Assembly: GCA_023382675.1 (NCBI GenBank)
Contig: JAHDWN010000047.1
Coordinates: 1-49,110, forward strand
Direction: 5' to 3'
Source: Anaerolineae bacterium
GTDB lineage: Bacteria; Chloroflexota; Anaerolineae; Aggregatilineales; Phototrophicaceae
Length of the DNA stretch: 49,110 nt
Shown: positions 22,333-31,400 of the stretch, one piece after another
Position numbering within the stretch: position 1 is the stretch's first letter
Layout: each line of letters starts with the position of its first letter
Position numbers and translations under genes: made by a program
Notes under the pieces: model-generated
What the model saw: the letters and a program-made list of their open reading frames with translations, nothing else
Told to the model about the DNA's origin: nothing
The model's database searches: none

Positions 22333-23862
22333 ATGTTCAAGGAGCGCGAGCTGGAGGTGCTGCAATTGCTGGCGCAGGGCCTGACCAACAAAGAGATCGC
22401 CGGGCGGCTGGCGCTTGCGACCGAGACGGTGCGCTGGTACACCAAAGAGATTTACGGCAAGCTCGGCGTCAGCGGGCGCGGCGAGGCGGTCTACCGCGCG
22501 CGGGCGCTCGGCCTGCTGGCGAATGACGACGGCGCAGCAGCCACCGCGCCGGAACAGACTGCCGCTGCCCAGTCGCCGATTCGCTACACCCGCAGCGGTG
22601 ACGTGCACATCGCCTACCGCGTCATCGGCAGCGGCCCCATCGACATCGTGCTCATCAACGGCTTCGTCTCGCACGTCGAGGTCGCGCTGGAAGAGCCGGA
22701 GGTCGTCGATTTCCTCTCACGCCTGGGCGAGTTCGCGCGCGTGATTCTGTTCGATAAGCGCGGCGTCGGCCTGTCGGATCGCATCGGTGGCGCGCCGACA
22801 CTGGAAGACACGATCCAGGATACCCTGGCCGTGATGGGCGCGGCCGGCTGCGAACGGGCGGTGCTGCTCGGCGTCTCCGAAGGCGGCGCGGCCAGCCTGT
22901 TGATGGCGGTGACACACCCGGACCGGCTGCACGCGCTCGTCATTTACGGGACAACGCCCAAGCTGGCGCGGGCGGAGGCGACACCTCGGTGGGCGATCCC
23001 GGTAGATGCGTTCGCGCGTGTCCTCGACCTGATGGAGCGGTCGTGGGGCGGGCCGTTTGCCCTGGAGGATTTCGCGCCGTCGCGCGCCCATGACCCGGCT
23101 TTTCGCGCTTGGTGGTCGCGGCTGCTGCGCCTGGGCGCGAGTCCCGGCTCGGCGCGGGCAGTCTGGGAGGCATTGCGCGATGTTGATGTGCGTCACTTGC
23201 TGCCGAGCATCCACGTGCCGACGCTGATCTTACACCGCAGCGACGACCGCATGATCCGCGTCGGCGCAGCGCGCTATATGGCCGAGCAAATCCCCGGCGC
23301 GCGCTACGTCGAACTGCCCGGCAGCGATCACTTCTTCTGGGTCAAGGGGCACGAGCTTGTCCGCGAGATCGAGGCGTTTCTGGGCGATCTTGACCCGGCG
23401 GCGCCGGTCGAACAGGTGCTGCTGACGGCAGTCTGCGCCCAGTTCCAGCCGCCGCTCACGGCGGTGGCGCAAGCGGTGCTCCAGACAGAGGTCGAGCGGC
23501 ATCATGGCAAGCTGCACATGCACGATGCGGCGGCCTGCACGGCGACCTTCGATGGGCCGAGCCGGGCGATCCGCTGCGTCTGCCGCGTGCGCGATGTCCT
23601 GAGCGAGCAGGGCACTGCGCTGCGGGCGGGCATTCATACCGGCGAGTTCGAAGTGTCTGCCGATCAGTTGGCCGGGCCGATGCTCGACGTGACCCAGGCG
23701 ATTGCGGAAGCGGCGGCGTTGGGCGACGTGCTCGCCAGCCAGACGACCATCGATCTGGTCGCTGGGGCGGCGATTGAGAGCAGCCCGCATGGGCAGATCA
23801 GGCCGCCGCAACTGCCGCGCCCGTTGGCGCTCTATGCCGTGAACGGCGTGCGTGTGCCGTGA
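22333..23862 (+). CDS. LuxR-type HTH fused to alpha/beta hydrolase and degenerate cyclase domain
   Basis: A 509-aa three-domain protein. Residues ~1-60 are a LuxR/GerE helix-turn-helix (ERELEVLQLLAQGLTNKEIA). Residues ~75-350 are an alpha/beta hydrolase with nucleophile elbow GVSEGG (Ser182), an Asp near 305 in HRSDDRM and His333 in GSDHFFW, so the triad looks complete. The C-terminal ~355-500 resembles class III nucleotide cyclases (TFDGPSRAIRC, GIHTGEFEV), but the metal-binding FTDIVGST stretch is replaced by LLTAVCAQF, so cyclase activity is unlikely. It could be a small-molecule-responsive regulator whose hydrolase fold senses or degrades the ligand (inference). GGAGGA precedes the ATG. 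Confidence 0.88.
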   Translation: MFKERELEVLQLLAQGLTNKEIAGRLALATETVRWYTKEIYGKLGVSGRGEAVYRARALGLLANDDGAAATAPEQTAAAQSPIRYTRSGDVHIAYRVIGSGPIDIVLINGFVSHVEVALEEPEVVDFLSRLGEFARVILFDKRGVGLSDRIGGAPTLEDTIQDTLAVMGAAGCERAVLLGVSEGGAASLLMAVTHPDRLHALVIYGTTPKLARAEATPRWAIPVDAFARVLDLMERSWGGPFALEDFAPSRAHDPAFRAWWSRLLRLGASPGSARAVWEALRDVDVRHLLPSIHVPTLILHRSDDRMIRVGAARYMAEQIPGARYVELPGSDHFFWVKGHELVREIEAFLGDLDPAAPVEQVLLTAVCAQFQPPLTAVAQAVLQTEVERHHGKLHMHDAAACTATFDGPSRAIRCVCRVRDVLSEQGTALRAGIHTGEFEVSADQLAGPMLDVTQAIAEAAALGDVLASQTTIDLVAGAAIESSPHGQIRPPQLPRPLALYAVNGVRVP

Positions 23863-23920
23863 GGGGTGGAGGTAGGACAGTTGCACGTAGGTATTTGGGT
23901 AGCGGGTGCGAATGACGCGC

Positions 23921-24090
23921 CGCCCGACCGTCGTCAGGAACGCACGCGAAGCGTTACGGTCGGACTGGGGTCGGGGGAAGCCATCTGGAAGATGGCTGAT
24001 CGGGGGTGTGCGAATACGTCGATCCACAAGACGCAGCCCCATTCGATGGGGCTTACCCGGAAAACCAGCGCGAGGCTTTGAGCCTCGTGC
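23921..24090. repeat. Modular multi-hairpin repeat, copy 1
   Basis: Head hairpin about 23921-23965 (CCCGACCGT ... ACGGTCGG around GGAACGCACGCGAAGCGTT), then AGCCATCT/AGATGGCT (23979-23997), AGCCCCAT/ATGGGGCT (24035-24053) and CGAGGCT/AGCCTCG (24071-24087). Stem sequences differ from the other copies while pairing and the short loops are kept. It ends 25 bp before propeller C. Confidence 0.75.
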
Positions 24091-24114
24091 GGCGGCGAGC
24101 GACACACACCAAAC

Positions 24115-25023
24115 ATGAAGCGTATCGCGCTGATCACGTTCGGCCTGACACTGGCGTGCATCGCCGGGGCGAGGATCGCCGCGCCGCTGCTGCCGGATCT
24201 GGGGCAGATCGCGTTCAGCCGGACGAGCGACCAGCCGCAGGACATCTATCTGTTCGATCTGCGCACAGCGATGATTCACAACCTGACGCGGACGCCGCAG
24301 ACCGCCGAGATGATGCCGGTCTGGTCAGCAGATGGGCGGCGGCTGGCTTTCACCCTCAGCGGCGATAATACAGTGCGCGTGGTCGATTTCAGTCGCGCCG
24401 GGCTGCCCGTCACGGATCTGGACGAGGATGCGCTGGCCGAGTTCTATCCGCGCTGGATCGCGGGCAGCGCGCTGCCCGGCATCAGCGTTGCCTATCTGCC
24501 GGTGCAGGTTTTCGCGCGCGAGCGCCTGGAACTGCGCGCTTACGGTGGCGATGTCAGTTTGCAGCCCGCCTATGCCCCGGATGGGCGCAGCATCGTCTAC
24601 GTCGGCGTCGATGAGCGGTTTCGCCCTGGCGTTTTGCGCACTGCCGATCTGGTGACGGACGTGATCACAACACTGACGCCGGGCGGCTACGTTTTCCAGT
24701 ATCCCGCGTGGTCGCCGGATGGCCGCTGGCTGACAGCGCAATATGATCACGACTCGACCAACGATCTCATCGTTCTCGACGTAACCTGCCTGCCTGGGTG
24801 TATTGATGCCATGCGCGTGCTTGCGCGCAGGGTTGGCGAGGCGAGCAGCCCGGACTGGTCGGCGGACGGCAGGCGCATCGTTTATAGCTGCCAGATCGCG
24901 CGCGGGACTGCGGCTATCTGCGTTCACGATTTGCTCAGCGGCAAGACGCACTCACTCACGACGCCCATGACCAGCGGGCGCGATCTTGAACCAGCCTGGC
25001 GACGCGGCGTTGCGCAACCGTAA
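24115..25023 (+). CDS. Secreted TolB-like beta-propeller protein, paralog C
   Basis: A 302-aa protein with an N-terminal signal or anchor (~1-24) and then IAAPLLPDLGQIAFSR, nearly identical to paralog B at 13034. Propeller blades are marked by VWSADGRRLAF, AYAPDGRSIVYV, AWSPDGRWLTAQ and DWSADGRRIVYSC. The conserved cysteines recur (CLPGC, YSC, AIC). It lies 10 kb from its relatives, with the multi-hairpin repeat directly upstream, which suggests duplication followed by dispersal. Likely exported; function unknown. The ATG has no strong Shine-Dalgarno. Confidence 0.8.
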   Translation: MKRIALITFGLTLACIAGARIAAPLLPDLGQIAFSRTSDQPQDIYLFDLRTAMIHNLTRTPQTAEMMPVWSADGRRLAFTLSGDNTVRVVDFSRAGLPVTDLDEDALAEFYPRWIAGSALPGISVAYLPVQVFARERLELRAYGGDVSLQPAYAPDGRSIVYVGVDERFRPGVLRTADLVTDVITTLTPGGYVFQYPAWSPDGRWLTAQYDHDSTNDLIVLDVTCLPGCIDAMRVLARRVGEASSPDWSADGRRIVYSCQIARGTAAICVHDLLSGKTHSLTTPMTSGRDLEPAWRRGVAQP

Positions 25024-25099
25024 CCTACTTCTTATACAGCTCAGACAAAGCACCCATACGATCTAGATGTAACGTCATGCGTAAGTTTTGAGGTGCGTT

Positions 25100-26497
25100 A
25101 TGTGGCGCAAGCTGGCAATGTGGATGCTGTTTGCACTGCTGCTCGCGCTGATCCCCCAAACAGCCTCCGCACAAGACAATCTGAATTGGACGACACAGTT
25201 CTTCAACAACGGCTATCTGATCGGCGATCCGGTGGCGACACGCACGGACAGCGCCGTTGCCTTCAACTGGGGCACGGGCGCGCCCGCCGCCAACGTCAAC
25301 GCGGACAACTTCTCCGCGCGAGTTTCGACCGATGCTTATTTCGCCCCTGGAACCTATCGCTTCTGGGTGCTGGCGGATGACGGCGTGCGGCTCTGGGTCA
25401 ACTTCCAGAACGTGCTCGATACGTACAACGCGCCGCAGCCGGGCCAGCAGCTCAGCGCCGATGTGACGCTGACCGGCGGTACCACGCACATCCAGATCGA
25501 CTACCACGAGGAATGGGGCAGCGCCTACCTGTATCTGACCTGGGCGAATGTGGCGACGGGCGCGACCAGCCCGAACTTCCCGGTCGCGCAGGTCGTGCCG
25601 ACGCCGGGCATCTGGACGGCGCAGTACTTCAGCAACGCGACCCTGAGCGGCTGGCCCGCGCTGATCCAGAGTGAGAGTGCGCCGCTGTCACGCAACTGGG
25701 GCGACGGATCGCCCGCGTCGGTCATTCCGGCGGATAACTTCTCGGCGCGTTACACGGCGCAAATGACGCTCAACGCGGGCACCTATCGCGCCTCGGTCAG
25801 CGTTGACGACGGGGTGCGCGTCTGGGTCGATGGCGTGCTCTGGATTGATGCGTGGCACGGCGCAACCGGCTACACCTACACCTTCGATGGCTATTTGAAC
25901 TACGGCACACACACCATCACCGTCGAATTCTACGAAGCGGGCGGGCTGGCCTACCTGAACTTCGATCTCAGCCCGATCTCCGCGCCGCCGGTGACGCCGA
26001 TCATCACCCCGGCCACGGCGGGCGCGACGGCAACGGTGACGGCGGCGGTGCTCAACGTACGCCAGTCGCCGACATGCGACTGCGGCGTGCTGACGAAGGT
26101 ACGTGCGGGCGAGGTCTACCCGGTGGTCGGGCGCAACGCCGACGCGAGCTGGTGGGAGATCGTCGCCAACAACGTCACCGGCTGGGTCTTCGCCAACTTC
26201 GTGCAGACGAGCAATGCCGCCGCTGTCCCTGTGACCGATCCGAGCACGACGCCGCAGCCGCCGTTGACAGGCTATCAGGTGCAGGCACAGGCGACGCTCG
26301 CCCTGCGCAGCCATCCGGGCAACAGCCATGCCTACCTGGGGCGGCTGCCGCGCGGCGCCTGGGCGGATGTCGTCGGTCGTAACGCGGCGAGCACGTGGCT
26401 GCAACTTCGCTACAGCGGCGTCACCGGCTGGGTGAGCGCGACCTACGCGCCGCTGCCTGCGGGCACGGATCTGAATCGGATACCGGTGGGGTATTGA
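25100..26497 (+). CDS. Exported protein with two PA14 and two SH3-like domains
   Basis: A 465-aa protein with a signal peptide (~1-25, ending ASA-QD). Two PA14-like domains follow (~30-150 and ~165-290), each with a W-x-GxGxPAxxxxADNFSAR strand and an ADDGVR/VDDGVRVWV core, the usual carbohydrate-binding beta-sandwich. Two bacterial SH3 (SH3_3) domains complete it (~310-370, with TAAVLNVRQSP; ~390-450, with LALRSHPG), typical of cell-wall or surface binding. There is no catalytic domain, so a role in surface adhesion or glycan binding is inferred. The start at 25100 (ATG) is preferred over an upstream TTG because it begins the signal peptide, with GAGGT just before. Confidence 0.87.
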   Translation: MWRKLAMWMLFALLLALIPQTASAQDNLNWTTQFFNNGYLIGDPVATRTDSAVAFNWGTGAPAANVNADNFSARVSTDAYFAPGTYRFWVLADDGVRLWVNFQNVLDTYNAPQPGQQLSADVTLTGGTTHIQIDYHEEWGSAYLYLTWANVATGATSPNFPVAQVVPTPGIWTAQYFSNATLSGWPALIQSESAPLSRNWGDGSPASVIPADNFSARYTAQMTLNAGTYRASVSVDDGVRVWVDGVLWIDAWHGATGYTYTFDGYLNYGTHTITVEFYEAGGLAYLNFDLSPISAPPVTPIITPATAGATATVTAAVLNVRQSPTCDCGVLTKVRAGEVYPVVGRNADASWWEIVANNVTGWVFANFVQTSNAAAVPVTDPSTTPQPPLTGYQVQAQATLALRSHPGNSHAYLGRLPRGAWADVVGRNAASTWLQLRYSGVTGWVSATYAPLPAGTDLNRIPVGY

Positions 26498-26514
26498 GCG
26501 ACAGGCCTCACCCT

Positions 26515-26537
26515 GGGGCGACCCGCCGGGTCGCCCC
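26515..26537. repeat. GGGGCGACCC/GGGTCGCCCC hairpin between convergent genes
   Basis: A 10-bp perfect stem with a 3-nt loop, followed by TACG. This hairpin form is a common dispersed repeat and may also stop transcription from both sides, lying between the convergent PA14 and carbonic anhydrase genes. Confidence 0.6.
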
Positions 26538-26557
26538 TACGACCGGTCAAATCGGAA

Positions 26558-27160
26558 TTATCGCTGCATGAGCCGCGCGCCGCTGGCTTGCCCCGCCGCC
26601 ATCGCCTCTGGCACTTCGATCAGCCGCCCGGTCTTCACGTCATAGATGTAGCCGTAGATCGGGATCGTGCCGGGCACGAGCGGGTGGTGGCGGAGACGCA
26701 CCACATCATCGACGATGCACTGCGTCGCATCCGTGAACGTCATCCAATTAATGAACTGTCCTTCCGGCGAGCCGGGGCCTGCGCCTGTGTCGTAGAAGCC
26801 GTCCGGCCCGTAGCTGGCCGGTTCCAGGCTCTGCGCCAGCAGTTCCGCGATCTTCTCGTCGGTGATCGACATCATGCCGCAGTCGGTGTGATGAATGACA
26901 AACCACTCGCGCGTGCGCAGCAGCTTGTACGAGATCACCAGCGAGCGGATGGCGTCGTCGCTGGCGCGCCCGCCCGCGTTGCGGATGATGTGCGCGTCAC
27001 CCTCACGCAAGCCGAGCACCTTCGCCGGGTCGATGCGCGCGTCCATGCACGTCAGAATGGCGACACGTTTGGCCGGGGGCGCAGAGAGCTTGTCTTTATC
27101 GCCAAAGTCGGCGGCATAGGCCGCGTTGGCGTTCAGAATATCGGTCAAAACGTCGCTCAT
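26558..27160 (-). CDS. Beta-class carbonic anhydrase
   Basis: A 200-aa cytoplasmic enzyme that interconverts CO2 and bicarbonate. The zinc ligands are visible as Cys38 in CMDARIDP, His91 and Cys94 in HHTDCGM, and the Asp40/Arg42 dyad is intact. [17 protein letters not shown] is also diagnostic. The length suits the compact bacterial beta-CA clade. AGAGAGAG precedes the ATG. It stands alone, converging on the PA14 gene. Confidence 0.93.
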   Translation of the reverse strand: MSDVLTDILNANAAYAADFGDKDKLSAPPAKRVAILTCMDARIDPAKVLGLREGDAHIIRNAGGRASDDAIRSLVISYKLLRTREWFVIHHTDCGMMSITDEKIAELLAQSLEPASYGPDGFYDTGAGPGSPEGQFINWMTFTDATQCIVDDVVRLRHHPLVPGTIPIYGYIYDVKTGRLIEVPEAMAAGQASGARLMQR

Positions 27161-27497
27161 GGATGCTCTCTCTCTGACTGTCTCACTCGTCGCTCAGCGG
27201 CCCACATTCATACTGCGGTGTATTCAGGAATTCCGGCGCAATCTGCGCTGCGGCTTCCGTCCAGGCTGAGGCGCGTAGGCTTTGGGATGATAAGCCCTCA
27301 ATATGTCACATCACTGAAAACTTGTCCATGGGTTGACGCAGAAAAGGCGGGGCTTTTGCAAAGTTGGAATTGGTCTATGGCCCTCACCCTACATCCCTCT
27401 CCCGACCGCCGCTGCGCTGCTAGGAGAGGGACTTTGCTCCCCTTCTCCCAGCGTAGCGTTCGGGAGAAGGGGCTGGGGATGAGGGCGGACAAGGCTT
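27161..27497. other. Intergenic region with a nested palindromic repeat
   Basis: No gene seen. The right part is a nested-palindrome repeat (listed separately); the left part, including the upstream region of the carbonic anhydrase gene, has no recognisable motif. Confidence 0.5.
27380..27486. repeat. Nested palindromic repeat (CCCTCACCC...GGGATGAGGG)
   Basis: The outer arms GCCCTCA and TGAGGGC enclose two inner hairpins (CCTCTCCC/GGAGAGGG and CCCCTTCTCCC/GGGAGAAGGGG). The architecture and much of the sequence match the interior of the two MITE-like elements, but the terminal inverted repeats are missing. It lies 11 bp past the PadR stop and may act as its terminator. Confidence 0.65.
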
Positions 27498-28094
27498 CTA
27501 GACCGTGTCGGACGAACCCTTCTGCGCCAGAATCGAATGCACCTCTTGGTTGGCGGATTCAATGACCTTCTGCACAGCCTGGATCTGCTCCGGGGTGCCA
27601 TAACGAGCAGCCTGCATCACGCTCTCGAACAGTGCCATCCCCATGCGGCGCAGATCAACCAGTTGCGGCGTGTCCGGGCCGTGATGACGTCGTCCGAAGG
27701 GGCCAAAGCCTGCGCCGTGTGACGCTTCGTGCTCTTCCAGCAGCTTGCGTCCGGCGTCGGTGATGGTGTAAACCCGCTTGTCAGCGACGACTTCGCTGGT
27801 AACGCTGCCCTCGTCTTCGAGCAGTTGGAGCGTTGGATAGATGATGCCTGGACTTGGACGGTAGAAGCCGCCGGACCGTTCTTCGATGGCCTTGATCAAT
27901 TCGTAGCCATGACGCGGTTGATCTTTGAGCAGTTCGAGGAGTATAAACTTGATGTCGCCGCGCCGCTGGCGAAAGCGTCCCCGACCGCCTCTGCCAAAGC
28001 CTCGACCATCAAATGGGTGGTCGCCGAACGGATCGTCGTCGTGTCCGAAGCCGAAGCCTCGCCGTTTCATGAACCTGAATGCTGGGTGGAACAT
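27498..28094 (-). CDS. PadR-family transcriptional regulator
   Basis: A 198-aa regulator. An N-terminal Gly/Arg/Asp-rich, probably disordered segment (~1-45) precedes a PadR winged helix (~46-120; FILLELLKDQPRHGYELIKA, PSPGIIYPTLQLLEDEG, KRVYTITDAGRKLLEE). A C-terminal helical part (~150-198) probably mediates dimerisation. GGAGG is 7 nt before the ATG. Three GATATATC boxes lie directly upstream, strongly suggesting autoregulation. The large RND transporter gene lies upstream on the same strand, and PadR proteins often control efflux pumps, but no box precedes that gene's own start. Confidence 0.92.
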   Translation of the reverse strand: MFHPAFRFMKRRGFGFGHDDDPFGDHPFDGRGFGRGGRGRFRQRRGDIKFILLELLKDQPRHGYELIKAIEERSGGFYRPSPGIIYPTLQLLEDEGSVTSEVVADKRVYTITDAGRKLLEEHEASHGAGFGPFGRRHHGPDTPQLVDLRRMGMALFESVMQAARYGTPEQIQAVQKVIESANQEVHSILAQKGSSDTV

Positions 28095-28111
28095 CGTGTG
28101 CCTCCGTTAAA

Positions 28112-28156
28112 GATATATCACGATATATCCAAAGATATGACGATAACGATATATCG
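28112..28156. promoter_or_regulatory. Three GATATATC operator-like boxes upstream of the PadR gene
   Basis: The palindrome GATATATC occurs at 28112-28119, 28122-28129 and 28149-28156, inside an AT-rich patch starting 18 bp before the PadR ATG. The first two are 10 bp apart (one helical turn) and the third 27 bp further. This is a likely PadR binding region. Confidence 0.65.
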
Positions 28157-28242
28157 TCAAGACACGCGCGCCGTTTCTGATAGATTTCTTAGACTGAAAA
28201 GTTGCAGGGCGAGCAGCACCGCCAGCGGCTCCAAGCAGGCAC

Positions 28243-28366
28243 CGCCCGACCGTCGTTAGGAACGCACGCGAAGCGTTACGGTCGGGCTGGCACAAGGGAA
28301 GCCACCTTGAAGGTGGCTGGTCAAACAGATGCGCTCTGGCAGCCAGCCAGTGGCTTCGAGCCTGGC
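28243..28366. repeat. Modular multi-hairpin repeat, copy 2
   Basis: Head hairpin 28244-28287 with the same core as the other copies, then AGCCACCT/AGGTGGCT (28300-28318) and an imperfect GCCAG/CTGGC hairpin (about 28345-28366). It lies between the PadR promoter region and the RND terminator. Confidence 0.75.
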
Positions 28367-28395
28367 GAGCGATTGTCCAGACCCCGTCGTTGTTC

Positions 28396-28426
28396 AAAAA
28401 GAGCTGACCTCAATCGGGTCAGCTCT
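28396..28426 (-). terminator. Intrinsic terminator of the RND transporter gene
   Basis: A 10-bp perfect stem (GAGCTGACC/GGTCAGCTC plus an A-T pair) with a 7-nt loop runs straight into TTTTT on the minus strand, 56 nt past the RND stop codon. Confidence 0.85.
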
Positions 28427-28481
28427 CATACTATGCCTGATCCTTCGAGGATCTGGCGGCGTTACTGCGTTATCTGCCGGC

Positions 28482-31400
28482 TCAATCTCCGGCAGAGGCA
28501 GCCGCGGCGGCCTGTGCCCGACGCGCGCGTTCGCGCACGAGCAGGCTGTAGACAATCGGCGTCACGATCAGCGTCAGCAGCGTCGAACTGACGAGGCCGC
28601 CGATGACGACCGTGCCCAGTTCGGCGGCGATGATCGCTCCCTTGCTCAGGCCAATCGCCAGTGGGCTGAGCGCCAGGATCGTCGCCAGCGCCGTCATCAG
28701 AATCGGGCGCAGACGGCGCGAGCCGCCCTCCATCAGCGCGTCGTGAACGTTCATGCCGCGCTCCTTACGGTTCGACTGCACGCGGTCGATCAAGACGACG
28801 GCGTTGGTGACGACGATACCGATCAGCATCAGCAGGCCGATCATGGCCGAGATGCCGAGTACGCGGTCGGTCAGTGTCAGCAGGATGGCGGCCCCAACCG
28901 GCGCGACGGCAATGCTGACGATGATTGCCAGCCAGCCGACGAACGACTGGAAGGTTGCCACCAGGATGATCGTGACGATGACGATGGCGATCACCATGGC
29001 GACGCCAAGGCTGCGGAAGCCCTCCGTCTGCTGCTGGCTCTCGAAGCCCGCGCTGACGGTGACATCCGCTGGCAGGTCGGGCATGGCATTGACGGCCTCA
29101 ATCGCCTCGGCAGTGACGCCGAGCGTGTTTTCCGTCTCCAATTCGGCGGAATAACGCAGCGCCGACTGCCCATCGATGCGGATGATCGTGCCGCCCTCGC
29201 CGCCCGACTCCGCCAGCGTACTGGTGACGTTGATCAGGCCGGGCACGCCGTTGAGCGTGTCGATGACGCGGGCATCGAGCGCTTCCAACTCAGCCTGCGG
29301 GCCGCTCACGACCATCGCGAAGCCGCCGAAGCCGCCCCGCTCGATCAGCGAGATCGACGACACGGACACATTCTCCGCGCCGAAGATGCGCACAGCCTCG
29401 GCGCGCAAAGTCTGCGCCAATGCGTCAAGCTGAGTCGGTGACGCTTCGACGCTGACCGTCACCTGGGCGGTATTTTCGCTGACGCCGGTGCTACCCAGCA
29501 GCAGCGATTCCAGGCCCAGCCCGGAGCCGCCGACGACGGACTGCACGCGGGTGATTTCTTCCTCCGGCAGCGAGTCGCGAATGAACGCTTCCAGTTCGCG
29601 GACTTTCGCGTCCGTTTCGGCGATCTTGGTGCCCGGCGGCAGCGTGATGTCGGCGGTCAACTGTGGCTCGCCGAACGACGGCAGGAAGGTCTGTGGCCGA
29701 TTGGCGAAGAGCAGGAAGCCGATCAGCATCGAGATGAGCGCGATGCCCAAAACGATGGCCTTGTTGCGCCCACTGTCGAGCGTCCAGCGCAGCAACGGCG
29801 TGTAGATCCGCTCCAGCCAGCCTTCCTTGTGCTCGCCGATCTCGCGCGGGTCGAGCAGCAGGTAAGCCAGCAGCGGCACGACCGTGATCGCGACGATGAA
29901 CGACGCAACCAGCGAGTACGTGACGGCCAGACCGAAGGGCAGGAAGAACGCGCCGATCAGACCACCGGTCAAGCCGAGCGGCAGGAAGACGACCACCGTC
30001 ACCAGCGTGGCGACGAAGATCGCCATCGACACGTCTCGCACGCCGGTGAGCACGGCGGTGCGCCGGTCGCCGCCCGCCTGCACCTGGCGGAAGATGTTCT
30101 CCAGCACGACAATCGAGTCATCGACCACGCGGCCAATTGCGACCGTCAGGCCAGACAGCGTCATGATGTTGATCGTGATGTCAGCGGGGAACAGGCGCAG
30201 GACGAAGCCCAGAATCGTCGAGTCTTCCGCCGCCGGGGCAATCAGGCTGTGGATCGCCGGCGACAGCCAGCGCATCATGGCGAAGGCCATCAGCACCGAC
30301 AGCGGGATGCTGACAGCGGTGACCAGTGTGCTGCGCCACGAGGGATAGGGCAGCTTCGCGGGCAGGAGCAGGAAGACCAGGCCGGTGACCATGCCGCCGA
30401 GCAGCATCACCCGCCAGACGATGTCGGTCTTCTCGAAGGCGCGGCCCCAATCGCCGCCTGCATCCGCTAGCTGCGCATTGACGAGCAGGAACAGCCCGAC
30501 GCCGAAGATGATCACCAGCAGCGCGCCGACCAGGTTGCGCGGACGCCGTGACCAGACGCCGGTGCTGAGGAAGATCAGGATCATGATGACGGCGAAGATC
30601 GCGCCGAGCAAGCCTTCACGGGCGACACCGCTGATCGATTCTTCGATGAAGCTCGCCTGCTCGAAGGCCAGGCCGACGTGGATCGCGTCGTCGCGCTCGT
30701 CGATGGCGGTCAGGGTGTTCCTCGCCGCGTAGAACGCCTCGATGGTGTTCGAGTCGCTCGTCTTGTAGACCGTGACGAGCAGGCTGGAATCGCCATCTGT
30801 GCGCGTGACCGTTTCGGTCGGCACGAACGGCAGTTCACCGCTGGCGATGCGATCCTGCACGTCCTGTGGCAGGCTGCTGACGACGTTCTCCGGCAGCAGT
30901 TGCAGCGCCTCGATGCGCAGGTCGGTCAAGAGCACCGGTTCACGATCCACCCAGTAGCTGAACGCTTCGGGCGAAATATTGCCGAACAAACGCGGCGCGA
31001 AAGCGATGCCCTGTGCCGTATCCCAGAAGCCGTTCAGGAAGTTGATCGGCGTCGGGAAGAAGCGGAACAGATCGTCCGCCGTATCCAGCTCGACGCCCAT
31101 GAAATCGCCAACGAACTGCCAGTCCGCGTTCAGCGCGGGCGCGTTCGGGTCGGCGGGCGGGGCGTCGGTGGCGTAGCGTTCGGCCTGAGCCGCCGCCGCG
31201 CTCGGCTGATCTCCGGCGACGATGGCGGCCACGGTCGCGGCTTCGTCACTGGGCAGGGCTGCCGTCACGTCATCGGGCAGCGACGCCAGCGCATCCGGCG
31301 AGAGCTTGATGAGCACGTCAGGCGTGAGATCGGCGTAGAAGTTCGGCTCTTGCAGCGCGAAGTAACGCAGCGTGGCCGGGGTCAGGCTGTTGAACAGGCG

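Noticed and set aside
23230-24279. A 349-codon minus-strand open frame
   Set aside because: It runs across the LuxR-hydrolase gene, a hairpin repeat and propeller C; no domain.
23750-25100. tRNA or rRNA genes in this or other gaps
   Set aside because: No cloverleaf with a GGTTCRA T-arm and no rRNA-like sequence was noticed in any intergenic region.
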